The translations under genes were made by a program, and so were the position numbers. The notes under the pieces are model-generated. The model was given only the letters and a program-made list of their open reading frames with translations. It had not been told where the DNA came from and searched no databases. 64,000 nt of DNA from Biomphalaria glabrata. Its lineage: Eukaryota > Mollusca > Gastropoda > Planorbidae. The stretch spans positions 33,760,505-33,824,504 of the forward strand of contig NC_074724.1 in the NCBI RefSeq assembly GCF_947242115.1. Reading direction: 5' to 3'. Of the stretch, positions 41,601 through 51,057 are shown piece after piece; the stretch's first letter is position 1; the number at the start of each line of letters is the position of its first letter.

Positions 41601-44600
41601 CAATCAGGCCAACCACCTTAATATGTCCATTCAGTATGGCCAAACTTCGTGCCACGTGACCATTTTGTGCTCTTACGTTGACATTGACACCCTGGCATAG
41701 CCAAATAAACAAAGAATATCATTCTAAAGTTGCAAGTAAATGATACAGGTATGCAAATAGTTTCTACTGACAGTATAATTATAAATTATGCAGTTTTTTT
41801 TTAACAGTCACCAAAAGTTGAAGGTTATCTCTCACATTGTAAAGTGTAACATAAATTAATAGCTGATGTTAAAGTAAAAAGCAAAGAAAGTTATCTTTGG
41901 GCTGTCACAGAATTTCAACTCATCTATTATTGCAGTTATCAGTTTAAAGATGATCTCCTTGAATTGTATTCTGGCCAATCATCTTAGAACTTGTTTAACT
42001 ATTGCCACAATAATTGTGGCTTCTACTTAAGCTTTTGATGGCTGAATAAATTATTGTAGATCATAAAAACTAGAGAATAAGTACAGAAGTAAGAAACAGC
42101 TTACATGCTGTAGAAAAAGTTGGACAATAATTTCATGGCCCTCAGCAGCAGCAACCATAAATGGTGTCATTCCAGTGATGGGTTCACTAATACAAAAAAA
42201 AAAATGATAACATTAAAACATGAAATTTTTTAAAAAATTTCCCTAACAAAACTAACTTAAACTGTAATACTATTTCCTTAGACTTTGGTGTTGTTTGAAG
42301 AACTGGACTGATGAGGTGGGAATAGCGTGGGATTGATCAGTGGTATGATGGTCACGCAAAACTCTATGAAGTTGGTTTTTGAAAGAAAGTGGTCAATCCC
42401 ATGTTTGGGCTTGGTGGCTAAGTAAAACATCATTTGGCTTCTGAACCAAGGGGTCTAGGATTCAAATCTGTGAAGGGTGTGAATTTGAATTTGGGGGATT
42501 TTCCCCTTAGTCTGCTCAACTTAAATGGGTACCTGACATTGGTTAGGGAAAGTATAGGCTGTTGGTCATTGTGCTGGCCATATGACACTCTTGTTAACAG
42601 TTGGCCAACGAAACAGATGACCTTTACATTATCGACCCTATAGATTGCAAGGTCTGAAAAAGGTACTTTATTTTACTATACCCACGTCACTGACGCAACC
42701 AGACAACAGCATAAACAAACAGACTTTATAATCAAATGGGGAAAGTAAAGGCGGTTGGTCATTGTGCTGGCCACATGACACCCTCATTAACAGTTGGCCA
42801 AAAGAAACAGACAACTTTTACATCATCTACCCTATAGACTGGAAGGCCTGACACAACAGGACATCAGTCTAAGCAGACAGACTTTTATATTCAATGGTTA
42901 GTTAAGGTGAGGCAAACTGTAATCATCTACTTGGCTAATGGCTGACTGCAGGGTTTACTGATATTATATCAATGTATCAGCTGGTTTAATAAAAGTAATA
43001 TAAATTAATAACATTAGAGAGAGAAAATGGAAAAACGCTGACATGGCATCTTTGTTGGCTCCAACTTCAAGAAGATAAGCCACAAAATTCTGGTGCCCAG
43101 CGTACGTGGCATGAAAAAGTGCTGTCCATCCGTTATTATCAACCACTTCAAGATAAGCCCTGTTCTGGAATAGAATACATTGAAAATGAAAAGGAAATAG
43201 CAATTAAGCGGTCAAATTATTTTAATTATGTAAATATTTCATCTTTTTCTAAGAAATAAATAGTGAATAATAAAATTATTTTTTTTTTAAACTAAACTGT
43301 GTTTGCTTTGAATTGAATGATGTCTCTTTACAATGGTTAAAAAAACAACTTTTGAAATTAAACATTGATATCAAGATATTAGATCACTACTGAATGATTT
43401 AGACAAGACATTATAAAACATTTTTATATAACTGGAAATCTGTTTTAATAAACTTAAAAAATACAAATATCTTATTTTATAATATTTTAATTAATTAAAT
43501 GACCTTACTTCATTTTATAGTCACATGTCAGAAAAAAATATCTATATATCAGATAAAGGCACATTTTTTATTCTAAAAAAAAAATAAAAAAAATAGTGTT
43601 TTTGGTTGTTAATATAAAAACTGGGCTTTATTATTTGAGGAGATTTTTTATGATTAACATTAAAATGTTTCTGAGCTATTTCATTGTTAAGAAAAAAAAC
43701 TTGAAAAAAAAAAAGTTTTAAAAAGTTAAAAATATAAATGATGATAACTGTGCTGATTGTATTGTATATAATAGTTGATCGAATCTGGGTAGTAAGACTT
43801 CATGTTCATTTGTTACCATTTCATTGGTCTATTTATTAGAGTGGAGTTACAACCCTTGGGACATTGTTATTGTTATTAGAGGCCTTGAATTTAGATTCAG
43901 TTTTCTAGTTAGTTGTGGTTTCAACCTGTGATTGTTTTGCCACAGAGTTATTTACAGTACACTTTGTTCATCTCATTAAATGTATTTTCACTTCTAATAC
44001 ATTCCTGGTGTTTTTTGAATAATGATAGACACAGCCTTGTCTGTCCATGTTTCAGGTGTTTCTTCAGAGTCCTGCAGGGCAAAAGGGGACGGCAGTGGGC
44101 AGGGTACAAAACTGGGACCATTGAGACGACAGAATGAGTCCAGCTCTCATATTACAATACTGCTAAGTTAATTACAGAAATTTTTCATTATCAATGTTCC
44201 TATTCCTTTGTCAACACATTTTAATGTGATACAAATGTCTACAAAAATGGGAAACTACATCACACTACTATCAATTGTATTCCATTTTTTTCTAAACCTC
44301 TTGTAGTAACCTAGTATAATTTGTATACTTTGTATACTGATAATGTATAGGTCAGTCCAAACGTTATATTTCTGTCACTAACCCTGACTAACAAATGAGC
44401 AACACCTTCATTTCCACAACTTGCGGCTAGCATAAGAGGGGTGTGCCCGCGTGGATTTTTCATGTTCATATTGCATCCCTCTTTGATGAGGAGATTGACA
44501 ATGTTGTCGTGGCCAATGTAGCAGGCATACATCAAAGGCGTCCAGCCACCTCTGTTCTTTCTATCTTTCTGGCCATCACCACTATTGCAGACGAAAAAAA

Positions 44601-45213
44601 AAATAAAACTTAATTTTTAAACTTCTATGACTCTAGTTACTAATAAAAAGTATATCATAAATATAAAGTTCCCCTTCAGACCTTGCGATCTATAGAGCAG
44701 ATGATGTAAAGGTCATCTGTTTCTGTGGCCCACAGTTAGGAGGTCAGTCATTGTCCTGGCCACATGGCACCCTCATTAACCATGGGCTACAGTAACAGAT
44801 GACATTTACATTATTTGATCACAAGGTCTGAAAAGAGAACTTTTACTTGTACCAGTTCTGTGGCCATTACTGTTATAAATTTTAGAGATGCATTGACCCA
44901 GGGCCTTCAACCTAGGTTACCAGTTCATGCAAAATTTTGGCTAATAACTTATCTCCACCCAATAATATAGATACCTTGCTAGAAACAAAGATTTAATTGC
45001 TGGACCTTAGCTCTATGCATGTACTTACCTTAGAATGATCGATCTGACATACTCAAAGTGACCAATACTGCAGGCAGTATGTATGTCCAGAGCTATGGGT
45101 GTAAAATCCTCCCACTCAATGGCACAAGAGCCTCTCCAGACAGACAGGCTTCTCTCAAGCAGTTCATTTTCTGAGGCTTCATCTGAGGTTTCAAATGAAA
45201 GCTCTGATGACAT
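32397..45213 (-). CDS. ANKS3: Ankyrin repeat and SAM domain protein 3 (11 coding exons)
   Basis: In vertebrates ANKS3 is a scaffold that binds NEK7, NEK8, ANKS6 and BICC1 and is linked to cilia and kidney disease. Coding exons in order are 45029-45213, 44383-44581, 43043-43164, 42105-42186, 41559-41691, 40030-40188, 39326-39460, 37699-39190, 37116-37257, 35078-35250 and 32397-32682. All introns are GT-AG and the sum of 3108 nt gives 1035 aa without a break. Domains are an acidic N-terminus with SDEASENELLERSLSVWRG (close to the vertebrate start), about five or six ankyrin repeats at residues 50-220, a conserved RDVTSPINPDDY block near residue 320, a long disordered Ser/Pro/His-rich middle, a SAM domain at about 796-852, and a C-terminal coiled coil. 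The human protein is about 656 aa; the extra length is almost all in exon 8. ANKS6 is a possible alternative, but the N-terminus, the RDVTSPIN block and the SAM-coiled coil end favour ANKS3. Confidence 0.92.
32683..35077. other. ANKS3 intron 10
   Basis: The intron contains an AT-rich stretch, a fragment at 33632-33659 that repeats part of ANKS3 exon 8, a minus-strand open stretch around it (33430-33694), and a SINE-B copy at 34683-34852. No further exon is needed: exon 10 ends in phase 2 and exon 11 begins with the missing base. Confidence 0.5.
34683..34852 (-). repeat. SINE-B copy in ANKS3 intron 10
   Basis: In minus sense it has a tRNA-like head with GCCTGGTCGTGTGGTTTGC and a box-B-like GGTTCAAACCC, then the body CGTCCTGCGGGAGGTTTGGA and the end GAAGGAACATCCGAAACATG. 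Other copies are at 41085, 44045, 45345 and 62808. Same strand as ANKS3. Confidence 0.75.
35078..35250 (-). CDS. ANKS3: ANKS3 exon 10 (coiled coil)
   Basis: Encodes residues 884-940, AYENEENLKAQLLQEQQLRS, VTESCLMEERSSWEQARQTL, then NKMRFMGELLSRI. VTESCLMEERSSWEQA corresponds to VVESCLLEQDRA in the human protein. Confidence 0.92.
35384..35713 (+). repeat. Minisatellite, 30-bp unit, ANKS3 intron 9
   Basis: About eleven units of 30 bases (AAAAGTATTAGCTAAATTAA, then GTCAAATACT). Variant positions (GTATTAGC/GCATTAGC, AAATTAAG/AAATAAAG, AAATACT/AACAACT) form higher-order patterns. Confidence 0.92.
36170..37025 (+). repeat. Minisatellite, 76-bp unit, ANKS3 intron 9
   Basis: About eleven nearly identical units of 76 bases. 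Each unit is itself built from three related sub-repeats around CTATAACAA(A/G)TG followed by GACAGAG, AGAAGAAT or ATATAGCTG. The high similarity of units implies recent expansion or homogenisation. Confidence 0.93.
37116..37257 (-). CDS. ANKS3: ANKS3 exon 9 (end of SAM)
   Basis: Encodes residues 836-883: LFGPRKKMTNAIARWHSNAP completes the SAM domain, and LEQAYADRLEGEMQEMAIQL opens the coiled coil. Human LFGPKRKMTSAIARWHS is almost the same. Confidence 0.94.
37445..37690 (+). repeat. Minisatellite, 42-bp unit, ANKS3 intron 8
   Basis: About six units of 42 bases with CTACATTATGATAAGAAAGG followed by CTCCTGGGATTACTTTCTAT. The array ends within ten bases of the donor of exon 8, so it fills almost half of this 441-bp intron. 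Confidence 0.9.
37699..39190 (-). CDS. ANKS3: ANKS3 exon 8 (large disordered region and SAM start)
   Basis: Encodes residues 339-835. It starts EFDDFNDDSNAFTKTGAITI, continues through Ser-, Pro-, His- and Asn-rich disorder (for example HPRTHHHPQLNHHHPLHNRY) and ends with the first four helices of SAM (LNEMLSQLGLTKYMDKFEEQ, DVDLQVFLSLTDNDLKEIGI). Vertebrate genes have much shorter sequence here. The open frame continues upstream past the acceptor only by chance (to 39236). Confidence 0.93.
39326..39460 (-). CDS. ANKS3: ANKS3 exon 7
   Basis: Encodes residues 294-338, GSHVPKGYVSFPTVGGEEKE and LSHRDVTSPINPDDYKDSSS. The block RDVTSPIN is shared with vertebrate ANKS3. Confidence 0.93.
40030..40188 (-). 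CDS. ANKS3: ANKS3 exon 6
   Basis: Encodes residues 241-293, with GLNKHQRTRQLGLKSQGPSI then RDGPEAIARMIDRTRLADTS. The block GPSIRDGPEAIARM corresponds to human GVSIHEGPRALARI. Confidence 0.92.
40326..40338 (+). repeat. Target-site duplication, left copy
   Basis: ATCTATTGGGTAG, repeated exactly at 40766-40778, brackets the LINE-D insertion. Confidence 0.85.
40339..40765 (+). mobile_element. LINE-D, 427-bp 5'-truncated insertion in ANKS3 intron 5
   Basis: A short 3' piece of the family seen at 29575-30445. It is open throughout: SQKARGVWERMRRPDRTSPW, RTGHCPVGSYFSRLWPNFDS, then CPRCGEEEETVPHILFDCPR (a C-x2-C...H-x4-C finger) and a stop just before a (GAT)n run at 40748-40765. A perfect 13-bp target duplication flanks it. 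The open frame and perfect duplication show a young insertion by target-primed reverse transcription. Antisense to ANKS3. Confidence 0.88.
41085..41222 (-). repeat. SINE-B copy in ANKS3 intron 5
   Basis: Worn copy with the tail side ATGTTTCAGGTGTTCCTTTG, the body CCAAACCTCCCACAGGATG and the head side GGTTGGAACCCGGGACAAT to CAAATGACCAGG. Confidence 0.65.
41559..41691 (-). CDS. ANKS3: ANKS3 exon 5 (last ankyrin repeat)
   Basis: Encodes residues 197-240, GVNVNVRAQNGHVARSLAIL, NGHIKVVGLIDNHRMPISSL, ending SEP. It corresponds to human GVKVDARDHSGATARMLAKQ and GHMKIVALMD. Confidence 0.93.
42105..42186 (-). CDS. ANKS3: ANKS3 exon 4 (ankyrin repeat)
   Basis: Encodes residues 169-196, EPITGMTPFMVAAAEGHEII then VQLFLQH. 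Starts by completing the Ile codon AT|T. Confidence 0.93.
42412..42860 (+). repeat. SINE-A copies in ANKS3 intron 3
   Basis: One long copy (42412-42665) runs from a worn tRNA-like head (CTTGGTGGCTAAG, box-B-like GGATTCAAATC) to the tail CCCTATAGATTGCAAGGTCT. A second tail-only copy (42730-42860) repeats GGCGGTTGGTCATTGTGCTG and CCACATGACACCCTCATTAA. Antisense to ANKS3. Confidence 0.75.
43043..43164 (-). CDS. ANKS3: ANKS3 exon 3 (ankyrin repeat)
   Basis: Encodes residues 129-168, NRAYLEVVDNNGWTALFHAT, YAGHQNFVAYLLEVGANKDA. Compare human DIQGWTALFHCTSAGHQHMV. Donor GTCAGC after GCC AT. Confidence 0.93.
43165..44382. other. ANKS3 intron 2
   Basis: Very AT-rich from 43165 to 43760. 43840-43860 carries a short GTTACAACCCTTGGG repeat word like the one at 21850. 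A worn SINE-B tail (minus) lies at 44045-44145. No exon is missing here by phase. Confidence 0.5.
44383..44581 (-). CDS. ANKS3: ANKS3 exon 2 (ankyrin repeats)
   Basis: Encodes residues 62-128, with GGWTPLMYACYIGHDNIVNL, GHTPLMLAASCGNEGVAHLL. Compare human GGGWTPLMYASYIGHDTIVH. Confidence 0.94.
44668..44850. repeat. Head-to-head inverted pair of SINE-A tails in ANKS3 intron 1
   Basis: The left half reads in minus sense (GTTCCCCTTCAGACCTTGCG, GATCTATAGAGCAGATGATG, ATCTGTTTCTGTGGCCCAC). The right half then reads in plus sense (CCTGGCCACATGGCACCCTC, GGCTACAGTAACAGATGACA, ATCACAAGGTCTGAAAAGAG). The two halves together form an inverted repeat with arms of about 75 bases and could fold into a hairpin in the ANKS3 pre-mRNA. 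Confidence 0.7.
45029..45213 (-). CDS. ANKS3: ANKS3 exon 1 (start codon)
   Basis: Encodes residues 1-61, MSSELSFETSDEASENELLE, RSLSVWRG, then LDIHTACSIGHFEYVRSIIL. Human ANKS3 starts MSELSDEASEPELLNRSLSM, which fixes the start. A minus-strand acceptor TTTTTAG at 45228-45234 suggests an upstream 5' UTR exon. Confidence 0.93.
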
Positions 45214-45344
45214 CTGTCCTCACTTATCTAAAAATAAAATGGCCATTCATAATTATGCATATATATGTATATTTGTTGAAACATTCTCATAAAACTGAAA
45301 AAAGTAGACAAAAAGAGAAAATAAGATTATGATAAATGTTTGTT

Positions 45345-45510
45345 TGTAAAATGTTTTACTTATTTCGGATGTTCCTTCAGAGTTGAAGATAATTACTTCC
45401 TAGTCCAAACCTCCCGCAGGACGTGGGGGATGGGAGTGGGCAGGGTTTGAACCCGGGACCATCGATAAGTCCGAACGACAGTCCAGCGTGCAAACCGCAC
45501 GACCAGAGCT
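45345..45510 (-). repeat. SINE-B copy
   Basis: Nearly full copy in minus sense, head (TGGTCGTGCGGTTTGCACGC, box-B-like GGGTTCAAACCC) to tail (CTTCAACTCTGAAGGAACAT). It lies just upstream of ANKS3, possibly within the first intron if a 5' UTR exon exists. Confidence 0.8.
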
Positions 45511-46199
45511 TCGTAATAATGAATATTATACACTATATACCTTTACTAAAAAGAAATCAAGGAAACTTTAGATTATAGCTTGAACATGCTCGAAATTTAA
45601 ATGGTAATACAAACTCAAATCTAATTTAAAAGTCTACAAGTAATTAAAATGCATATTTCAAGTTCATTTATAACTACGAGAAGAGCTATCAAGTCATGCG
45701 TATGTGCAGTTCAAGACATGGTTAAAAATGTGTACATTATGACAGCATTATCAAAACAAGCTCAACAGATATTTTAGACTGTCAACTAACTTTGCATATA
45801 TATATATATATATATATTGTTTTGTTTTTCTGATTCTTTGAAGTGGACTAAAGTCTTGCAGCAAGAGCAGAAGGTGAAAAAAATTTAATATTCCCTTAAC
45901 AGACAATAGCTTTGTCCACATTAGTATGGCAAAATATGGAGATAAAAAATGGTTACATTTAGTCGCCTGAAATACTCCATTATTCATTAATCTTCAGACT
46001 TAATATCTTTTGTTTTAATTTGATTGAGAAGGGGCTTTTATTTTTTAATTGCATATAGATATTCCTTTGAAAACAAGATTTATTAATTTCGTTATATATT
46101 TGAATTAAACATTTATAATTCAATTACTTAACCACTGATTTTCCTGTCTAAATCAGATTTATATATATAGAATCTATTCCATGATCTGAATTTGTCAAA
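45511..46199. other. AT-rich spacer upstream of ANKS3
   Basis: No gene seen. A (TA)n run lies at 45797-45818. The ANKS3 promoter or a 5' UTR exon probably lies somewhere in 45230-47800, but I cannot place it. Confidence 0.35.
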
Positions 46200-46490
46200 G
46201 CAAGCATAACAAACAAGATCTAATCAGAGGAAAGCACCTGGCAGCAGATGGCCTTTGAAAGAAACAGTTGGAAGGTTCTCACAAAAGCAATCGGACACAA
46301 ATTTGAGACCCAAAGAAAAGCCTTTGTTGATGACAGGTGCAGAAGATGAAAAGAAAACTTAAATAGACCACTGATGGACAGCTGCTTTGTCTGTATGAAA
46401 TACGGAAAAATATGCAGGTCGCAACTGGGTTTGCGTAGTCACGTGAAGCACTGCACTCATACTTAATCTTTGGAATCAAAGTCATTGCGA
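46200..46490 (+). repeat. LINE-A 3' end fragment
   Basis: It encodes a worn tail ending in CFVCMKYGKICRSQLGLRSH and KHCTHT then a stop, followed by TCTTTGGAATCAAAGTCATTG. This is the same finger and 3' end as the LINE-A pieces at 4110-4400 and 24960-26780. 5'-truncated and frame-broken. Confidence 0.65.
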
Positions 46491-47059
46491 TTATTAGGTT
46501 ATATAGATATAAATGCTAATGCAATAGTTAATTATTTCTATAGTTATATATCATATGTATTAAGTATTATCTTAGTATTATGTAAAGCTGTTTCTCTGCG
46601 TACTAACTATTTTTTCCAAATCTGACCAGCTTGATTTTTGTTAATGCTGGAGGGGGTAAATGACTTGAGTTATTTTTTTTCTTGATTGAGATATTTAAAG
46701 TAATTTTGTTTTACAATTTCTATTTTCAGCTTGCACATTCATGGGCACTGGGTGGGTGGATGTGGTTATCGAAAATTGCTCTTACCATTTCCTAGAAATT
46801 TGAAAGTTGATGAATATTTTAGGGAAAAGAATTACTAGCTATTTGGCCAAATTAGGAAAACTCTAGTTTGACTGTTTTAGTTTTTTTTTTAAGTATAAAA
46901 AATTTTAACTTAAATTTGGATAAAAACTAGACAATCTTTATCTTGAACAGACTACATCTTTGTTCAGGAATATTTTTTGCACCATATTCTAAGTCTACAT
47001 CTAAATGTCTATCATTTGAATTGTATATATACTATACTCTGACTAGTTATATTGTTTAA

Positions 47060-47437
47060 CCAGGATTTTGTGTTTGTGTGTGTGTAGGGGCATGGTAGAA
47101 TAAAAAAAAAGTTCCCCTTTCAGACCTTGTGGTCTATAGGGCAGATGATGTAAAGGTCATCTGTTTCTGTGGCCTACGGTTAACGAGGTTGTCATGTGGC
47201 CAGCACAGCGACCAACCGCTTTTACTTTTTCCCAACTAATGTCCGGTACCCATTAGAGCTAGGTGGACTCAGAGGCGCCAGAAGATCCCGAAATTAAAAA
47301 TCTCAGTCTTCACCAGGATTTAAACCCAAAATCCCTGGTTTGGAAGCTAAGCGCTTTACTGCTCTGCCACCACGCCTCCAGGATTATGTGTTTGTATGTG
47401 TGTGTGTGTGGGGGGGGGGGATTGGGGCATGGTAGAA
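47060..47437. repeat. Long direct duplication flanking a SINE-A
   Basis: CCAGGATT(T/A)TGTGTTTGT, a (GT)n run and GGGGCATGGTAGAA occur at 47060-47100 and again at 47378-47437. The SINE-A copy at 47110-47380 sits between them. The second copy has longer GT and G runs. Confidence 0.7.
47110..47380 (-). repeat. SINE-A, full-length copy
   Basis: In minus sense it runs from a tRNA-like head (GGCGTGGTGGCAGAGCAGTA, with box A TGGCAGAGCAGTA and box-B-like GGGTTTAAATCC) through CTCTAATGGGTACCGGACAT and GCGGTTGGTCGCTGTGCTGG to the tail GACCACAAGGTCTGAAAGGG, then an A-rich end. Confidence 0.82.
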
Positions 47438-47439
47438 CA

Positions 47440-48127
47440 TGTTGCATTAAAAAAACAAAACAATCATTCATTAGTTATAAGAAGTAAAATATTCGTTCTT
47501 AAGAAACAGTCATCTGCTTCGTTAAGGAGGCATTGTCTTTTTAACAAAAGTATTTTTTAAATATTTCACATGTTTGTGGATCAGTGTATAGTATGTGAAT
47601 TGGATTTTGAATGTTGTAAAAGTATTTCTTTTTACCGGGATTATTGATTTGTCACTACTGGATTGAGCTGCAGCAAGCAGGAGCCTGCAATCAGAATGAA
47701 TCGGGAATCTGTGAGTACTTATTTGTAAGACCCTATAACTTAGATCTAACAATCTAACAGTTAAATATGCCAAAGGCCATCTTTTTGGTTGATCTAGTCA
47801 AAGCTAGTATTACTCACTGTTGTTACCTTTTAGATCTAAAGTAAAAATCCTTTACTTTAGTTCAAATTGAAGACTGTTGTCACTGTTGAAGTTCCATCAC
47901 TGGCCTGGGTAAAGTTATAATACAGTTATATATATATATATATATATAGAGAGAGATTATCAAAAAGTTTAACCATCTGCCGACTTGGCATTATATGTTT
48001 ATATATAAACTAAACAAGCTTTTGAAACAACATATCTATGTAACATAGATCTAGATCATGACATAGATTTCATAGAAGACTAGATCTAAATATAGTCTAG
48101 AATCTACTAGATCTAAACTATCTAAAC
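47440..48127. other. AT-rich spacer, no gene seen
   Basis: Contains a (TA)n run at 47928-47948 and, towards the end, AGATCTAG-type words. The left target duplication of the hAT element, ATCTAAAC, is at 48120-48127. Confidence 0.4.
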
Positions 48128-49863
48128 CAGGGGTGGGCAAATTACGGCCCGCGGACCTGAGTGTTTTATGCGCCCGCGAACACCTACAGAAATCAGGTGT
48201 ACTCACAGATTTTACAATACAAATATATTAGAAATAAATATTTATAAATATCTATATAAATTATTGAAACTTCTGACTCTTTTTATCACTTCTGATGAAG
48301 AGGCTAAAGAAACATCGTCCCTATAAGTCATTGAAAAAGCTTAAAGTAAAAGAATATTTTTATTTCAAAACATTCAGTCAACGATACAAACCCCTTTATT
48401 AATACTATGAAGAACTATGTTGAAAGTGTTAAGTTGGCATGGAACAAAACGGCAAGTGTAACAACTGACTGAGTCCGTGCTTTGACTGAGAAATATGAAT
48501 TAAAGAACAATATGGCAATCAAAAACTCTAAACTGCATTGAATATCAAACATATTATTCATTACTCAATTATCTCAGTGATCAAACTTATCAGAGCTAGA
48601 GGTCTTAGCCACAGGCTGGTCAGGAAAATACTTAAAAAAGATTTGGAAATAAAAAATTACGATGTTTGGTACCACAGTAGTATCCGCTGGTTTAATATGG
48701 GCAGTGTGTTGAGAAGAATATGGAATCCTAAGAAAGGAATTGTTATGTTCCTTGAAGGACATTGACTGTGACTTTGTTGTTAACATTTCTAATGAAAAGA
48801 GGAAATCAGACTTCTCATTTTACATTGGTAATTTTTCAATGGTTTGTTTTCACTTGAAATGTATGTGCATGTTAAATATTTTCAAACAGAGCTTTCACAT
48901 CTCTCAAAGCAAGTAAGGGAAAACATTTGTCATTTTCTTTTACTGAAAGGTGAAACTATTTCTAGTGAAATGGCTAAAATGTACAAGACTTATTTTGGGT
49001 TCCTTGATTTTGGAATTTGAAAGCAAATTTTAAGACGTCAAGAACTTAGAACCAGTTTTCAATCTCCTCAGCATTTAATGCAGAAGTGGATTCAGCTCCA
49101 GAAGACATACCTCAAAGCAAATTATGACCTGTAAGAGAAGTTAGGGCCAGTCATTTCTTCCGCAGGGGCTTTTTTGCATGCCAGAAGCTGTATATCCACA
49201 CTTTAAAAAAGAAAAATTGCTGCTAAACTTTCACAAATTTTGGGTGCACATACATCTGTGAACTAGCATTTTTTCTTGTTTGAAAGAAAACAAGTGTAAG
49301 AACAGGTCGATGCAGTCAGCATCACAATGATAACAACTAGTAAGCTAGTTCAACAGTTCCAAAACATTTTGCAGAGTGTAAACAGTGAATTACTTTACAT
49401 TAAGTACAACTAACTGTAGATTTGTGGTGAAATGTTTTGATGTAAAAAGACAATGATAAAATAAAAATATTTGTAAAATGAGTTTCAGATATCGTTAACT
49501 CTTTTGTTGCAATTCCTCTATTGGTAGTGTAAAAAAATGAAATGAAAATGCATAATACAGTATAAGTGTGAATTAAAAGACATTATACACAATTAGCTAG
49601 TGTTATGAAAATTATATGCTGTATCAGATGTAGTTCTTATGTTTACATGTGCTTGTAACTCGTTCGTAAGAATGTGTTCACGAAATGTGTGTTATGTAGT
49701 CATTCACTGTATTAAAGCCATTCTAAGCGGACATGGTTTTCGACTCTGTTATCATTATGTTCATAACAGCTAGCGAATTTTTCTATTTTGTAAGTACATG
49801 CGGCCCCCCATTCCCCAATTTTTTAAAATGCGGCTCTCGAAAGAAAAAGGTTGCCCACCCCTG
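48128..49863 (+). mobile_element. hAT-type DNA transposon, decayed
   Basis: Terminal inverted repeats are CAGGGGTGGGCAA at the left and TTGCCCACCCCTG at the right. They are bracketed by a perfect 8-bp duplication ATCTAAAC (48120-48127 and 49864-49871), the length made by hAT transposases. The plus strand carries worn transposase: a block with LIRARGLSHRLVRKILKK and YHSSIRWFNMGSVLRRIW near 48585-48720, then MAKMYKTYFGF, a stretch like NLEPVFNLLSAPF (49040-49080) and a last piece like the C-terminal dimerisation region. The pattern resembles the hAT transposases from which vertebrate GTF2IRD2- and SCAND3-type genes derive. Stops and frame changes are many; it cannot be active. Confidence 0.85.
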
Positions 49864-49871
49864 ATCTAAAC

Positions 49872-51000
49872 TATTATTAGTAAATAATCTCAGTAAATAT
49901 AATAATTTTATAATGATCTACTTAAATTATGTGATAATCATAATAATAAATAATATAAATATAATATCTAAAAAAAAATCAATTACTAAACTCATCAACA
50001 GTCTAAATAATTAGTAAATAATAAATAGTACAAAATACTTCTTAGTCTTCTTTAATTTTTAAATTTAAACTTTAAATAGATAGACTCTTGAGAGATTAGA
50101 GACCAATATTATAGATACTAAGATAGTATATTTATATTTTATAATAGTAAAATAGAGTATTACTAGTATTACAGTATTAGTCTTATTGAAGTTATTAGAG
50201 TTAATTAGAGTATAAATTATTACAATTATAATAATAATAGAATAGAGTATAGAGTAGAGACAATTATTATTATAGACTTATAGATCTAGTATAGAGTGTC
50301 ATAGACTGACCCGACTAGACGATCTTATTATAACTTATGATGTCTTATCGAGATCTACTCATCTAGTCTATATTATAGTCACTATAACTATCTAAAGCCT
50401 AGCTATATCCTATATCTATACTGCCTATACTATACCAGTATACTGACTATAGACAGATTTATTCTATTAACTTGAGCACAGCTGATTCCTAAATTTTCGT
50501 TTACTTTAGACTAGAGATATTTATAGAGATTAAAAAACATAAAATAAGGAACTTTTTAATCTTTCTAAACAACAACCGATCTCGTCTCTATCTTGTTAAA
50601 AAAATATATTATTAATATTTCGCATTATGAAAAATAGATTTATACCTTAAAGATTAGACTATGTCAAATATTTACTTATAGTCTTTTTATCTTGACTTAT
50701 CAATTTATTTGAAATGACATATACTTTAGATCTAGGACTAGTCACTAGGACAATAGATCTTGATCTATCATAGACTAGGCTAAACCTAGACCGAGTAGAC
50801 CTATATAAAATAAAGCTAGATCTCTGACCTACATAAAATTGTAAAGCACAAAGTTATCATATTCAAGGTAAACTGTTTAGTAGACAGTAGGAACGATTAA
50901 ATTGATCAAAGTCCGAGAAGTGGGTCTAGAGTCTAGATCTAGATAATCTTATTCTGATAGACTAGATCTAGAGATAGATCTACTTGGTCTAAGTTATAGA
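49872..51000. other. AT-rich spacer upstream of ETFB
   Basis: No gene seen. 50100-51000 is dense in TAGATCTAG and TATAGTAT-like words. The ETFB promoter and 5' UTR must lie in its last part, but no clear motif is visible. Confidence 0.4.
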
Positions 51001-51057
51001 ATGTCGGGTTTACGGATTCTTGTAGGATGCAAACGAGTAATTGATTATGCCGTAAAG
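51001..51057 (+). CDS. ETFB: ETFB exon 1
   Basis: Nineteen codons, [19 protein letters not shown], then donor GTTTGT. Confidence 0.95.
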
